The notes beneath the pieces are model-generated. The model ran no database searches. It was not told where the DNA came from and saw only the letters and a program-made list of their open reading frames with translations. Positions 20,855-50,560 of a stretch of DNA of 64,000 nt are shown here, in pieces (the first letter of the stretch is position 1; each line of letters starts with the position of its first letter). Origin of the DNA: Anolis sagrei (Eukaryota; Chordata; Lepidosauria; Squamata; Anolidae); the NCBI RefSeq assembly GCF_037176765.1, contig NC_090023.1, positions 146,140,866 through 146,204,865 on the forward strand, in the 5' to 3' direction. The translations under genes were made by a program, and so were the position numbers.

Positions 20855-20890
20855 TATTCTGGGCTATGGGGCTGTGTGGAAGGGTCCTGA

Positions 20891-38453
<17,563 letters not shown>

Positions 38454-40895
38454 TCCTTGGCCACTACAGTGACGGATGTTGGAGCTGCTTCTTCAGGTGG
38501 AAGATACTGAGTGTTAGTTTTGCACACAGCACTTAAAGACTGAAGGGCTCCTGGCCCAGTTCTTCTACAGTCCACACCCACAGTTCTTCTACACGCCACA
38601 CCTCCCATTCATCCCTCTTTCAACTTCTCTGAATCATTTGGAATGCATGCTTACTAAACAAAAACCCACCAGCAAGAACTCTTGGGTTCCCTGATTGCCA
38701 GGTTGCAGAGCTTGATACATGGTACCTGACTGATGCTTGAGATACGACAAAATACATATAAGAAGGAAAATAGTTCAAGCTGATATCACCACCTCTTGGG
38801 CACATCCTCCTAATAGGGTATCTGATGTTTTATGAAGGGATAGATATAAATTCAGGTCTGAAATCAGGAATCTGTCAGAAAAGGAGGGAGCATTAGGCCA
38901 CATAATACTCTGGTTGCATTTTGTTTAGGCAGTAGAAATATATATAATGAATGGCATCTGTGTGAGAGAGAAGTAGCTAGAAAAAAAATCAACATTTTAA
39001 TCTTCCTTTTTTACCTCAGCATTAGAAAACATCCACCTCAAAGTTATCTCATCTCTAATCCATATTTTGTTAAAGACAGCCTTTCTGACAGATGGCACAA
39101 TGTCTTCATTTAAAGCACATTTGTAGTTAAAAGAGGATGAAGAGCAGACAGTGATGGAAACAAGTCTTCAGCTTTACTGTGTTAAAGTAACATAACATTC
39201 TGCACCGGACAGGGGAGGGTTTCCTATAAGACCAAGTGGGGTTCCTAGGTCCTCTTTTCTACTCTCAGGACAAGCCATAGTGACTTCCCTTTATCAACAA
39301 AATTAGGATGCAATGCGGTTCCCTTTCAGCCCCCACCTAGAAATGTTAATTCATTGTGTCCTCTGCCTTCTGCATCATTTCAATGATGAATGGATAGAGA
39401 ACAGAACACAGCATAGATGCAGTAATATTCTTTGGAGTAGGTTTTCTTTAGATGCTCAAAACCTGCAGTCTTCATTTCATGCTGTTATTTTTTTTCCCCT
39501 GACTGGAGAGAAATACGAGTGTCACCGGTAGTATTTTAGTATGATGCCTAAGTTTACTTCATAAGTTCTGTTGCCTGTCCCTCAGCTATGCAGACACTTT
39601 CCTATAAAATTAAGAGTTCTGAGGAGGCATCACTGAAGATGCTCTGCTTGTCCCAGCAAAAGAGAGGTCACAGCTAGCTTTCTGAGACAACACTAAGCAT
39701 GTATGTACTCTTACTGGGACAGACAACTCTTACTGTTTACTTGTAATCAGTAGTGGAGGGTGGGAGAGGGGGGCAGGAAGGAAGTTAGTCCTAGATTCCA
39801 CTGGTTCAAGAAAGTGTCTTTAAAGGGGATCTGAAGAGCCACGCAGCATTGTTACTGGCCATGCCTACTGCCTGACAACGTCCTACAAGCCATAGGGAAG
39901 CAGCAGAAGATCGGTGTTCTTGACAATGATATGGATCAAGTATGGTTTGACTTTTGAAGAATGGATTTGATGAATAATATAATGATTGAACACATTCTGC
40001 TTTTGACTGAAGGCCGAAGAAATTCCCCTTCTTAGTGGACGGTGTCTTAGATGTGCAACAGTTTGAGCCAGAATACCATCCAAGACTGGAGTGGTTTGTG
40101 GACTTCTGCTGTTGCATAGTGCCTACACAGAAAGAGGCAGGTACTTCACTGGAAAGAAGAGGACGGGACTTAAATGCAAACTTCGGATCTCTTTTTTTTT
40201 TTGTTTTTGCCAAAGGTGTAACTTTTGAAAGCTTCTTAATAGTTGATTTTTTTTTAAAAAAACAATTGTTGCACTTGACCGGTATAGGGGCTCAGTTTAC
40301 AATGCACTGATGGACTGATTTAGTTACTGTCTTTTCTTTTTAATCCTGTTGTGCTTTTGATACCCAGTTATGGTATTGGGGAATTGTGTGTGTGTGTGTG
40401 TGTGTTCTGTGATGTGTGAGAATATGCAGGGAGGGCACAATAGCTTCTCATGTGCAGTTTTTAAAGATACAACCATTGGATGGACGGGCTTTCATTTGTT
40501 CTCTATAGCATATATTTCTCCTATTTTGGAGCAATTTTCATCAATGCTGCAGAAAATGAAATCCATATGAAACCTTTTAAAGAAGTCTGCTGTGTTGTTC
40601 AGATCTGTAGTATTATCAGAATCTCATGTGTGTATATATTTGGATGACAGTTTTCGCTTACACGGTTATTTCATAGGAGAATCACTGCATGTGGTCTCCT
40701 GAAATACAAGAATGATCTCCTTTGTCACATGAAACTGTGTTCGTTCTTTCATGATAAAGTATCTTGGTTACTCTTAGATGCCTATTGTCAAAATATTCTA
40801 TGTAGGAATGACAGCGACATGGGCTAAATTGATACCTTTGGTAGTGGGTGGGAAGACCGGTTCAGTGAAAAACTGAGCAGCTTTGCAGAGGGGAA
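38454..40895 (+). other. Probable HIF1AN 3' UTR
   Basis: About 2.4 kb downstream of the HIF1AN stop with no interspersed repeat I can recognise, unlike the introns. It holds a short (TG)n tract near 40385-40404. An AATAAA-type hexamer lies near 40897, just where BovB sequence begins. A long 3' UTR is usual for this gene in vertebrates. The exact end cannot be fixed from sequence. Confidence 0.55.
40385..40404. repeat. (TG)n microsatellite
   Basis: About ten TG units in the probable HIF1AN 3' UTR. Confidence 0.85.
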
Positions 40896-42088
40896 AATAA
40901 TAAAATATCAAGCAAAGATGGGCATGATCAAAAACAAAGATGGCAAGGATCTAAAGCTGAAGAGATCAAGAGAAGGTGCTGAGACTATATAGAAGATCTG
41001 TATAGATGATAATATTGAGGATAGTTTTGATGGTGTGGTGAGTGAATTAGAAGCAGACATCCTGAGGAGTGAGGTTAAATGGGCCTTAAGCATTGCTAAT
41101 AACAAGGCAGCAGGAGACGACAGGATCCTAGCTGAACTGTTTAAAATCTTCAAAGAGGATGCTGTCAAGGTGATGCATGCTATATGCCAGCAAATATGGA
41201 AAACACAAGAATGACCATCAGATTGGGAAAAATCAACTTATATCTGCATGCCAAAAAAGGGAAATGCTAAAGAATGCTCAAACTTTCGTACAGTGGCACT
41301 TATTTCACATGCCGGTAAGGTAATGCTCAAGATCCTGCAAGATAGACTCCAGCAATACATGGAGAGAGAGTTGCCAGATGTACAAGCGGGCTTTCAGAAA
41401 GGTAGAGGAACAAGAGACCAAATTGCCAATGTCAGCTGAATAATGGAGCAAGACGGGGAGTTTCAGAAAAAAAAACATCTATTTCTGTTTTGTCCATTCT
41501 AAAGCCTTTGTGTGGAACATAATATATTGTGGCAAGTTCTTGGTGGTATGGGGATGCCAAGTCACCTTGTCTGTCTCCTGAGGAATCTGTATAACGACTA
41601 AGTAGCAACAACAAGAATAGACCATGAAACAACAGACTGGTTCAAGATTGGGAAAGGAGTACGGCAGGGCCATACGTTCTCACCCAACCAATTCAACTTG
41701 TATATAAAACACATCATGTGACGTGTGGGGCTCGATGAATCCAAGGGTGGAGTTAAAATTGCTGGAAGAAACATTAACAACTTTAGATATGCAGATGATA
41801 CCACTTTGATGGTTGAAATTGAGGAGGAGCTGAGGAGCCTTCTAATCAAGGTGAAAGAAGAAAGAAAAGCTGGGCTGCAGTTAAACATCAAAAAACCCAA
41901 GATGATGGCAACTACACTGTCTGATAACTGGCAAATAGAGGGAGAAAACATGGAGGCAGTGACAGACTTTGTATTTCTATGCAGATGCAGACTGCAGCCA
42001 AGAAATCAGAAGACATTTATTTCTTGGGAGGAGAGTAATGACCAATCTCAATAAAATAGTGAAGAGTAGAGACATCACACTGGCAACA
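40890..42088 (+). mobile_element. BovB (RTE) LINE, internal part
   Basis: AVKVMHAICQQIWKTQE, then PKKGNAKECSNFRTVALISH, ELPDVQAGFQKGRGTRDQIA, KIAGRNINNFRYADDTTLMV and [15 protein letters not shown], with several stops and frameshifts between. The 3' third is lost: it ends at GGCAACA by joining Helitron-like sequence. Ancient compared with 12236-13179. Confidence 0.88.
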
Positions 42089-42229
42089 GATTTGGGCCAA
42101 ACTTCCCACACAGAACCTCCATGACCAACAGAAATTACTCTGTTTTCTGATGGTCTTAGGTGACCCCTTTGACACCCCCTTGCGACCCCCCAGGGGTCCC
42201 GACCCCCAGGTTGAGAAACACTGAAGTAT
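42089..42229. mobile_element. Helitron scrap joined to a SPIN-like hAT 3' half
   Basis: 42089-42130 matches Helitron text (GGGCCAAACTTCCCACACAG). 42133-42229 reads TTTTCTGATGGTCTTAGGTG, GACCCC blocks and GGTTGAGAAACACTG, as in SPIN-type hAT ends. Both are incomplete. Confidence 0.6.
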
Positions 42230-43680
42230 AGGAATGGCTCAGATGACTAACAAGTCTCCCATCAATTTGCTGAAGGTGTGTTAGATTGCAGCCTAAATGT
42301 ACCCCCCCCCCCCGGCCAAACCAATGTAGGTGAATGATTGGCTGTTAGCAATTGTGGTAGCCATAGTCCAAAACACCTGGAAGGGCCCAAGTTTGCCCAT
42401 ACTGAACCCAGAAGGTGGCGTCAGCACAGAAAGGCTCAAGCAGCTCCTATGGTGCATTACTGGCTACCAGTCTGGTTTGGCATTCATTGTCAGTGGGAAA
42501 TTATTTCCTCTCGTCTAACCAAGTTTCTGATTAATGATCATCCCTAATTGTCAAATTTCTTTTCTTTCATCCTCGATCTAATCAGCAGTGGCAGAAGCCA
42601 TTACACAAATGAGAGCAGATGACTTCCCACAACTGTTGGCAACGGTAAAAGTCTTGTAATTTAAAGCTCCGATTTGTAGAGGAAAGCTGTGTTTCCCCAA
42701 GGCATACAGGCATCTGTTCCTGTTATGTTGTGAGTGCCTCTACTGTTTCTTCCTCCCTTGTCAATTAATCCTCTACTTGCAACAAATATTTGACTTTGTG
42801 AAGCAGTAATTAGAGCTTACATTTCAATATTTGTTGTGGTGAGATGAGTGTTCCTGCAAGACATCTCAGAGTCCGGAACTGTGCCATCAGGATGTAACAG
42901 AGAATATGCCCTTTGGCAGCCATTCAAAAGACCTGCTCCCTCTCCTGATTGGCTCAGAAACTGTCAAGCCAGGATCTGGAAAAATGAAGACCTGTCATTT
43001 GCCCATTTGAACCTGGAACTGTTTAGAGCACTGTCCAGGCATTCGCTTTATCATGGTTTTGGGCAATGTATATGGTCCATGATGGACTTATGTGAATATA
43101 CAAAGGAGCCAGTCGCTGGGACAATGAAAAGGCTTGTATAAATGATAGGAAGCTCAAAGGAAAGCATATAGAACAACACAAATCCTATTGAGGAGCAGCT
43201 CATACCTAATATTTTTGATGTTTCCCTTGAGCTTGATCCAAATTGCATATTAAAAAGATCTTTTCCTGTTTGTTTTGCCTCTCTGAAAGCATTCCCTTCC
43301 AGCAGGTCACCGGACCAGTTTCCCAGATATACAGTCTCACAAGCACATACACTATATGATTTTAAGTTCTTGTGGATGTACTGGATCATACCTGTGGCTG
43401 CACCCCACCAGTACACCCAAATCCTAATTACACACATACATAGGAGTCTCCCTTGTTCATATTTTATTAATAAATAATATCCACGAGAATTATAAGAATG
43501 CTTTAGCTAGAGCAAAACTCCAGGAGAGGGGATTTGGGAATAGTGTATTGTCTGAGGACCATTTCCCTTCCACCTGGTAAATGATTGAGTCAAAATGTTC
43601 AGAAATTTCTGGGCTATGGGTGGTTTCAGAAAGGAACTGTTGCAAAAGATTGAGCCATTGTTCTTTTGCATCGGTGAAAC
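42230..43680. other. Repeat-poor intergenic block, candidate conserved noncoding DNA
   Basis: About 1.4 kb without any recognised transposon. 42545-42850 and 42850-43430 hold TTGTCAATTAATCC and GCAGTAATTAGAG homeodomain-type cores. A short poly-C stands at 42303-42314. No coding frame has family resemblance. Confidence 0.4.
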
Positions 43681-43684
43681 TTCA

Positions 43685-43685
<1 letters not shown>

Positions 43686-43720
<35 letters not shown>

Positions 43721-43721
43721 G
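43686..43721. repeat. (ATCT)n microsatellite
   Basis: Nine or so perfect ATCT units directly before a SINE2. Confidence 0.9.
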
Positions 43722-43727
43722 GTGTTG

Positions 43728-43990
43728 AGCCCCCAGTGGCACAGTGGGCTAAACCCCCGTGCCGGCAGGACTGAAGACCGACAGGTCGCAGGTTCGAATC
43801 TGGGGAGAGGCGGATGAGCTCCCTCTATCAGCTCCAGCTCCTCATGCGGGGACATGAGAGAATCCTCCCACAAGGATGATAAAAACATCAATTCACCCAG
43901 GCGTCCCCTGGGCAATGTCCTTGCAGACGGCCAGTTCTCTCACACCAGAAGCGAATTGCAGTTTCTCAAGTTGCTCCTGACACGACAAAA
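43728..43990 (+). mobile_element. Anolis-type SINE2, near consensus
   Basis: GAGCCCCCAGTGGCACAGTG, GTCGCAGGTTCGAATCTGGG, GGGGACATGAGAGAATCCTC, GTTGCTCCTGACACGACAAA and an A-rich tail. Confidence 0.9.
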
Positions 43991-44008
43991 AATAACAACA
44001 ACAAACTA

Positions 44009-44319
44009 GCGGTAAAGGTAAAGGTTTTCCCTGACATTAAGTCTAGTCGTGTCTGACTCTGGAGGGTGGTGCTCATGTCAATTTCTAAGCCGGAGAGCCA
44101 GTGTTGTCCGAAGACACCTCCAAAGTCATGTGGCTGGCATGACTGCATGGAGCACTGTTACCTTCCTGCCAAGGCAGTACCAATTGATCTCATATTTGCA
44201 TGTTTTCGATTAGCTAGTTTGTTAGAAGCTGGGCCTAAGTGGGAGCTCACCCTGCTCCCCTGATTTGAACCACCAACCTTTTGGTCAGCAGTTCAGGTTT
44301 AACCCACTGTGCCACCAGG

Positions 44320-44325
<6 letters not shown>
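44009..44325 (-). mobile_element. Sauria SINE, full length
   Basis: Reversed: tail GGTAAAGGTAAAGGTTTTCC, TGACATTAAGTCTAGTCGTG, body CCAAAGTCATGTGGCTGGCA, head AGGTTTAACCCACTGTGCCA. Stands tail to tail with the SINE2 at its left. Confidence 0.9.

Positions 44326-44373
<48 letters not shown>
44326..44373. repeat. (CT)n and (TA)n microsatellite
   Basis: About twenty CT units followed by TATATATATA, between a SINE head and a Helitron terminus. Confidence 0.9.
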
Positions 44374-44740
44374 CTAGCTTGGGGACCCGGCGCTGCCTGG
44401 GTTGTTTGAGAAAGGAATTGTGTATCGTTTGGTCTTTATCAGTTATTTATATGGCTCACAGTGCTCTAAGGGAGTTAGTGAAGGTCCTGCGAGACCCATC
44501 ATCTGTGGTCCATCCTCCTCCAAATTGCACCAGGATGGAGAGTGGGTCATGGGTGCTCTGTGTGCCAAGTTTGGTCTTTATTGGTCATTGCTGTGGGCCA
44601 CAGTGGTCTCTGGGAACCAAAGAGTTGGAAAGTACTACAAATCCCATCATCCATTGTCTGCCGTCCCCAAACCTCACCAGGATGGAAAAAGGGATATAGG
44701 GGTTTTGTGTGCCAAGTTTGATCTTGTTCAGTCATTGGAT
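44374..44740 (-). mobile_element. Helitron A, nonautonomous, 5' end lost
   Basis: Minus strand ends with an ACCCAGGCAGCGCCGGGTC hairpin, then CCCAAG and CTAG at 44374, with host T after. The interior (CCTCACCAGGATGG, GTGCCAAGTTTG repeated) belongs to a different Helitron subfamily from B. Its 5' side joins B near 44740. Confidence 0.75.
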
Positions 44741-45305
44741 AAAATAAAAATGTAATGTTCGTTTGGGGGATTAACAGAACTCAAAAACCACTGGACAAAT
44801 TGACACCAAATTTGGACACAAGACACCTAACAACCCAATGTATGTCCTTCACTCAAAAAAATTTGATTTTGTCATTTAGGAGTTGTAGTTGCTGGGATTT
44901 ATAGTTCACCTACAATCAAAGAACATTCTGAACCCCACCAATGATGGAATTGAACCAAACTTGGCACACAATTCTCCCATGACCAACAGAAAATACTGGA
45001 AGGGTTTGGTGGGCAGTGTCCTTTGGTTTTGGAGTTGTAGTTCACCTACATCCAAAAATGACTGTGGACTCAAACAATGATGGATCTGGACCAAACTCTA
45101 CAAGAATACTCAATATGCCCAAATGTGAACACTGGTGGAGTTTGGGGGAAATAGAATTTTGACATTTGGGAGTAGTAGTTGCTGGGATTTATAATTCACC
45201 TACAGTCAAAGAGCATTCTGAACCCCAACAATGATAGAATTGGGCCAAACCTCCCACACAGAACCCCCATGTGGGCCACAGCAACACGTGGTAGGGGATG
45301 GCTAG
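44741..45305 (+). mobile_element. Helitron B, nonautonomous, same family as 20232-20798
   Basis: Begins AAATAAAAATGTAATGTTCG just inside the expected TC end, then CAAAAACCACTGGACAAATT. It ends with GGCCACAGCAACACGTGGT, AGGGGATGG and CTAG at 45302-45305. Colinear with the 20-kb copy in reverse orientation. Confidence 0.82.
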
Positions 45306-45342
45306 AATTTTAATAAATCAAACGCAGAATTAATCCTTAGAA
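45306..45342 (-). mobile_element. Mariner remnant flanking Helitron B
   Basis: AATTTTAATAAATCAAACGC and AGAATTAATCCTTAGAA are the reverse strand of the mariner stretch 61426-61453, with only a few changes. Confidence 0.8.
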
Positions 45343-45399
45343 CAGTGTTTCTCAACCTGTATTAAGGGGTCGCAGCATTAGGAAGGTTGAGAACTACTG
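45343..45399. mobile_element. 57-bp mini hAT-like element
   Basis: CAGTGTTTCTCAACCTGTAT at left and AGGTTGAGAACTACTG at right are inverted ends with almost no interior. A clean 8-bp target duplication is not visible. Confidence 0.55.
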
Positions 45400-46164
45400 G
45401 ATTAAGGTTTTTGAAGAAACAAGAGATAGGTGATGGTTTAGAGTTGGATATCATAAGAAGTCATGATATGAAAAAGCAAAAAAGCTTTTCCAGGTACAAG
45501 GTGGTTGTGGCATATGTTGCTGTGGTTTTGGATCAAAAAAATAAATCCAAATGACATTTCAGTTATCCTTGCCTATTTTCTTTCAAGCCTCAGTACCAGC
45601 TGTAGCATTTTATCCCCACTCTCGACTTTTTTTTTAATGCTGAGATGTTGACACTTCTTTTCTTATTTTATTTTAATTGTATCATATTAGAGCTAGTGAA
45701 TGAATCAGCAAAACGGCACCTTTGTGCTATATCACTATAATGCAGGGAAGGGAAGATTAAAACTCAGACGGGATAATTTTAAAAAATCTTCTGAAGAGCC
45801 CTAGTGTTGATCCAAGAACTAGCTGTGAATGGCCCTAAGAAAGAATGGGATCAGTGGATACAGAAGAGCCGACAGACTGGGTCAAACCTCAAGAGCTACA
45901 TCAGATCATACTTCTTTAGACAAGTCTGGAAAAGCCAAGAGTTTGTAGGTCAACAATTAAGCAGCGACTCAATTGTGAATTGTGGCTCAATAATAAATGA
46001 TAACTTATTTTCAGATGCATGTTTACATAAAACAAGCATCCAGGTTTCAACAGGAGAGTCCTTTTCACAAATGGAGACATTATTCTGAGTATTCTGAGGT
46101 CAGCCAAAGATCAGAATAGGGGACACTTTTCAGAAATATGACATTCCCGGAGCAGGCCAACAAC
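45400..46164. other. Intergenic DNA, unassigned
   Basis: No repeat or gene recognised. A 94-codon open frame at 45804-46088 (starts MLIQELAVNGPKKEWDQWIQ) has no family resemblance I can name and is probably chance. Confidence 0.45.
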
Positions 46165-47715
46165 ATACACCTGAACTCCAGGTATTCTTGGTAGATACGG
46201 ATTATCTAGACCCGGCACAGTCTGGCTTTAGGCCGGGACATGGTACCGAGACAGCCTTGGTCGCCTTAGTGGATGATCTGCGCCGGGAGCTCGACAGGGG
46301 GAGTGTGTCCCTGTTGGTGCTGCTGGACCTCTCAGCGGCCTTCGATACCGTCGACCATGGTATCCTTCTGGGACGCCTCGCGGGGATGGGTCTTGGAGGT
46401 ACTGTTTTGCAGTGGCTCCAGTCATTCCTAGAGGGTCGATATCAGAAGGTGTTGTTGGGGGACACCTGTTCAACCCCACAACCATTGTCTTGTGGGGTTC
46501 CTCAGGGCTCAATATTGTCTCCCATGTTGTTTAACATCTACATGAAGCCGTTGGGGGAGATCATCCGGAGTTTCGGGGTACGGTGTCATCTGTACGCGGA
46601 TGATGTCCAACTCTGTCACTCCTTTCCACCTGCTACTAAGGAGGCTGTCGAGGTCCTGAACCGGTGCTTGGCCGCTGAGACGGTCTGGATGAGGGAGAAC
46701 AAATTGAAGTTGAATCCAGACAAGACAGAGGTACTCCTGGTCAGTCGCAAGGCCGAACAGGGCATAGGGTTACAGCCTGTGTTGGATGGGGCCGCACTCC
46801 CCCTGAAGACGCAGGTTCACAGCTTGGGTGTGACCCTGGACTCATCGCTGAGCCTGGAACCCCAGGTTTCGGCGGTGACCAGGGGAGCATTTGCACAGCT
46901 AAAGCTTGTGCGCCAGCTGTGCCCGTACCTTGGGAAGTCTGACTTGGCCACGGTAGTCCACGCTCTGGTTACATCCCGTTTAGACTACTGCAACGCTCTC
47001 TACGTGGGGTTGCCTTTGAAGACAGCTCGGAAGCTCCAACTAGTCCAACGCTCAGCAGCCATGATTTTAACAGGAGCGGAGTGCAGGGAGCATACAACCC
47101 CCCTGTTGCGCCAACTCCACTGGCTACCGATCTGCTACCGGGCTGAATTCAAAGTGCTGGCGTTGGCCTTTAAAGCCCTAAACGGTTCGGGCCCAAGCTA
47201 CCTATCCGACCGCATCTCTGCCTATGAACCCACCAGGACTTTGAGATCTTCCAGGGAGACCCTGTTCTCGATCCCGCCCAGCTTCTCAAGCTCGGCTGGC
47301 GGGGACGAGAGATAGGGCCTTCTCGGTGATGGCTCCTCGGCTGTGGAACGCCCTTCCTACGGACATTAGACTAGCACCATCTCTAATGGTATTCCGCAAA
47401 AAAGTGAAGACCTGGCTGTTTGAGCAGGCGTTCCAATAATTAGTGCAATTATTGGTTAATGAACACTGGAATGGAACAATGGATGATGAATCTGGAACAT
47501 GTTTTTGATGATGAGGCGACAGTGAATGGGTATTGTAGTAACTTTATTAATTGTGTAATGTGTTAGGTTGTTAACTGTTTCTATACTGTAGCACTGAATT
47601 TTTGCTGTTCGTATTTGTTGTGAACCGCTGTGAGTCGCCTTCGGGCTGAGAACAGCGGTATATAAGTAAGGTAAATAAATAAATAAATAAATAAATAAAT
47701 GAATAAATAAACTTA
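46165..47715 (+). mobile_element. L2 LINE, 5'-truncated, young, with almost intact reverse transcriptase
   Basis: A 376-codon frame to 47315 begins in the fingers (AQSGFRPGHGTETALVALVD). It includes LLDLSAAFDTVDHGILLGRL, the GVPQGSILSPMLFNIYM region, YADDVQLCHSFPPATKEAVE (catalytic YADD) and LNPDKTEVLLVSRK, then the thumb with VTSRLDYCNALYVGLPLKTA. One frameshift near 47280 moves the last part (RAFSVMAPRLWNALPTDIRL, KTWLFEQAFQ) into another frame. The 3' UTR has GTGAACCGCTGTGAGTCGCC and GCGGTATATAAGTAAG, and ends in (TAAA)n at 47673-47711. The endonuclease half is absent. L2 is held to mobilise Anolis SINE2. Confidence 0.92.
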
Positions 47716-48717
47716 TCTCAAGTTCAAACCAGTTTCAGTGCAATCAAAAGGTTTATTTTCCTGCTTCTCTAGAAGGAAAATAAATCCTAGGCAAATGCAA
47801 AAGATACTTCTCTTTGCAGGAGAAGTATCCTCTTGCAATTCGGGCTCTTACTTGTTATCTCTCAGTCCCTGCCCACCCCCCAAGCTGCAAATACCCGGCT
47901 ATTGACTGCAGTGGTGGTAGTGAGGAACGCGCCTGACACTAAGGCCACCCTCACTTTGTTCCACATTGCTGAGATATTGATTTTGTGTCTTGGGCACTAA
48001 ACGACTGCATTTAAAGAGCAGGTTGTGGGTGTCTGGCATCGCTGCCATTGTTGTGCCTCAGAAATAATATTTCTTTGGATGGGAAGAAAAATCATCAAAG
48101 TGGGGGCTTAAACAACAAAACAGATGTTGTGGCTTTTAATCACACTAGAAGACCAGGAGGAGACTAGGCTTTGCCTTTATTATACCCATATGGATGCATG
48201 TGATTGCAGGTTCAGGAGGTAACCTATCTTCCAAGAGTATAAAACAAATATATCACATTCTCATCCTTTATGAGAATTGTTGATGCCCTCCGTTAGGGAG
48301 GAATCTCTGAAGGATCTTTTCCCCACCCTGAATATATCTATGGCTCATTCTACATAGCCAAATAATGCAGTTCATATTGCATTATGTGGTTTTGCACTGA
48401 CCATGTCTTCTTCTATACAGCCATTTAAAATGAGTTAGCATATGGATTACAGAGAATTGGTTTGCTGCAGAGTGCCTACACAGGCATCCCATGAACCAGT
48501 TCCAAGCTGATACGGTGGCCAGTAATATCTGTTGAGTGGGGATCCATCCAATCCAAGGAATACTTTTTTCCTACCTCCCTCAGTAAGATGCGTGGAAAGA
48601 ATCAGCCTATCCTATAAGAATCAGCACTAGAACAATTCAGACAATGAAAGGAAGGGAAAGCAACTGTTCTCGTGGGAACATGGTGGTTTCTTCTCTGGGG
48701 GAGGTGGAGGTGGGGAG
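47716..48717. other. Intergenic DNA, unassigned
   Basis: No gene recognised. 48338-48460 has CATTCTACATAGCCAAATAA and CTTCTATACAGCCA, faintly like the palindromic MITE family. Confidence 0.4.
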
Positions 48718-49560
48718 GTGGCTTTATTTTACCTTCCTGTTAAGTCAAGCATCCAATTTCTTTCTCCCAATGCTTCAATAGTAGCCCTGTCCTTGCAAGA
48801 GCTCTGCCGTTGGAGCTCAGCTTGTGATTGTATTCCAGGATCAGGGTGCTTTGGATGTGGGGAGTTTCAAGATGGCAATGGTTTGGTCAGTGATCTTGAT
48901 GCAAAGAATGACCAGGAGATCACTGAAAATGTAGTTTCCCATGAAAATATCCCTGAGGGTTGTGGGGATGATGGTGTGCTTTCTGAATTGTTACCAGAGA
49001 GTTCCCATGATAGGGAACATGAAAACAGCTCAGCATCTAGTCCAGCTGCAGAAATTAATGAGCAAATGGATAATGAGCAAATAGATAGACGCGAGAAGAT
49101 TAGTCAAAACAGGAGAGCTTCAAGAGAAAAAGATAAGAAGTTCTCAGTTAAAATGAAACCAATTTCTGATTGCTATAGACTTAGCTAACGAGGAGATAAA
49201 AGTCCCAAGTATAGAATATGAATCATCGTTTGGAATCAAGTCAATATCTTGTTCTTGTTCATGGAAGTTGTGCTTGGGAAATTAATGTTTTAAGTGCCTT
49301 TGTTTCATGGTTTTGAATCTTGGATTTTATGCTCTATATTTATGCCTTGGGTTCATGTTTCCTGATTCATTGCATCATATTTGGGAAGTTTTGCCTTGAT
49401 TTTTATGGACTTTGCTGGACTATTACCCTGGACTACTTTGTTCCTGCTTATCTTCCTACCTAATTGGATTTACCTATTTCTTTAAAGTGTTTTTTACCTT
49501 ACTGCTTTTTAATTATCTTCAATAAAAGGATTGTTTTCCATCCAATGGTGTGGTGTTTAA
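48718..49560 (+). other. Open frame of unknown nature, possible retroelement fossil
   Basis: A 156-codon frame at 48718-49188 with an acidic Ser/Glu-rich middle (PESSHDREHENSSASSPAAE) and a basic end. About 370 bp of AT-rich DNA follow, with AATAAAA near 49522. The arrangement could be the end of an old LTR-type element. I do not recognise the protein; it may equally be a spurious frame. Confidence 0.25.
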
Positions 49561-50432
49561 AGTCAGAGGGCCTTTCCTTTCCTGGAGTGCAACCACTGCA
49601 TTGTGCTCTCTGCTTTCTGCTCTGCTGTGATCGTTCAGTATCAGTTTCAGTAGATTTTATGGCTAGATCTGGAATTTCTGGTGAATTTTTTAAACACACT
49701 ATTTGTATCTATACATATAAGTTAGCATATGCCATGTCATGCAAATTGATATATTTTAAAGTGTAGCTTTAAATGTATTTTAATATTTTATGTTCCATGA
49801 CACAAATATTTAATGTTTTTATATTAATATTTTAAACCATTTGCTTTGTGTTATATTGACAGTTAATTGCATAGATTGGAAGGTGGGATAAAAACAAAGT
49901 ATGTAAATAAATAGAATCTTATTTGGGGAGATGTATTTCTCATTTTTGCAACATCTAAGTAAACATTCTACTTCTACATTCTACTTCTACAGAGATACTG
50001 GTTTCTAGAAAATCACTTGCCATTTCTATAGTCTCCATTTTATGCATGGATTTCATTTGCTTGCATGGCCAAGCTTCCCAAATGTTTCATTTCCTATATA
50101 AAAATGTATGAGGAAGGATTTGCAAGGTCATGAACAGAAATGCTTCCCTCTAGGCACAATATATGACTATAAAGAGGTTTCAGAATATAGAACATTATTG
50201 CTACTATAAAAATTAAAAATTACACAAATAAAATGTGTGCGCGCACACGCACACATACTTTATACACACACAAAACAAACAAACAAAATATTCTAGTCAC
50301 TATCTGCTTTCTTTAAAATCTCTTATTAGTTTCTTTTTCAATGAAATGAGATAATCTCAATTCTACTCTTGGTAGCACTCTACTAATTCATAAAATTTAG
50401 GAGATTATCATACAAGGCTATAAGTCACACTG
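49561..50432. other. Intergenic DNA, unassigned
   Basis: AT-rich. A (GCGCAC)/(CA) run at 50240-50285; nothing else recognised. Confidence 0.45.
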
Positions 50433-50560
50433 GAAGATCTCTAGACATGAATGAAAAACACCTGATAATTGCATGACATTATGCTAATTCATGTCTAGAA
50501 GATCTCTAGACATGGATTAAAAACACCTGATAATTGCATGAAATTATGCTAAACCCATTG
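50433..50560. repeat. Tandem duplication, about 66 bp
   Basis: AAGATCTCTAGACATGAATG...TTATGCTAATTCATGTCTAG stands next to a second copy beginning AAGATCTCTAGACATGGATT. Both hold AACACCTGATAATTGCATGA. The first unit is itself a near palindrome at its ends. Confidence 0.82.

Larger units (their letters stand above)
20193..20887. mobile_element. Palindromic MITE split by a mariner/Helitron insertion
   Basis: The left arm 20193-20226 (GGGGCCCTTCCACACAGCCA...) and right arm 20855-20887 (TATTCTGGGCTATGGGGCTG...) are the two ends of the CTTCCACACAGC MITE. Between them lies 20227-20854, bounded by TA on each side (20225-20226 and 20855-20856), as expected for a mariner insertion. Confidence 0.75.
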
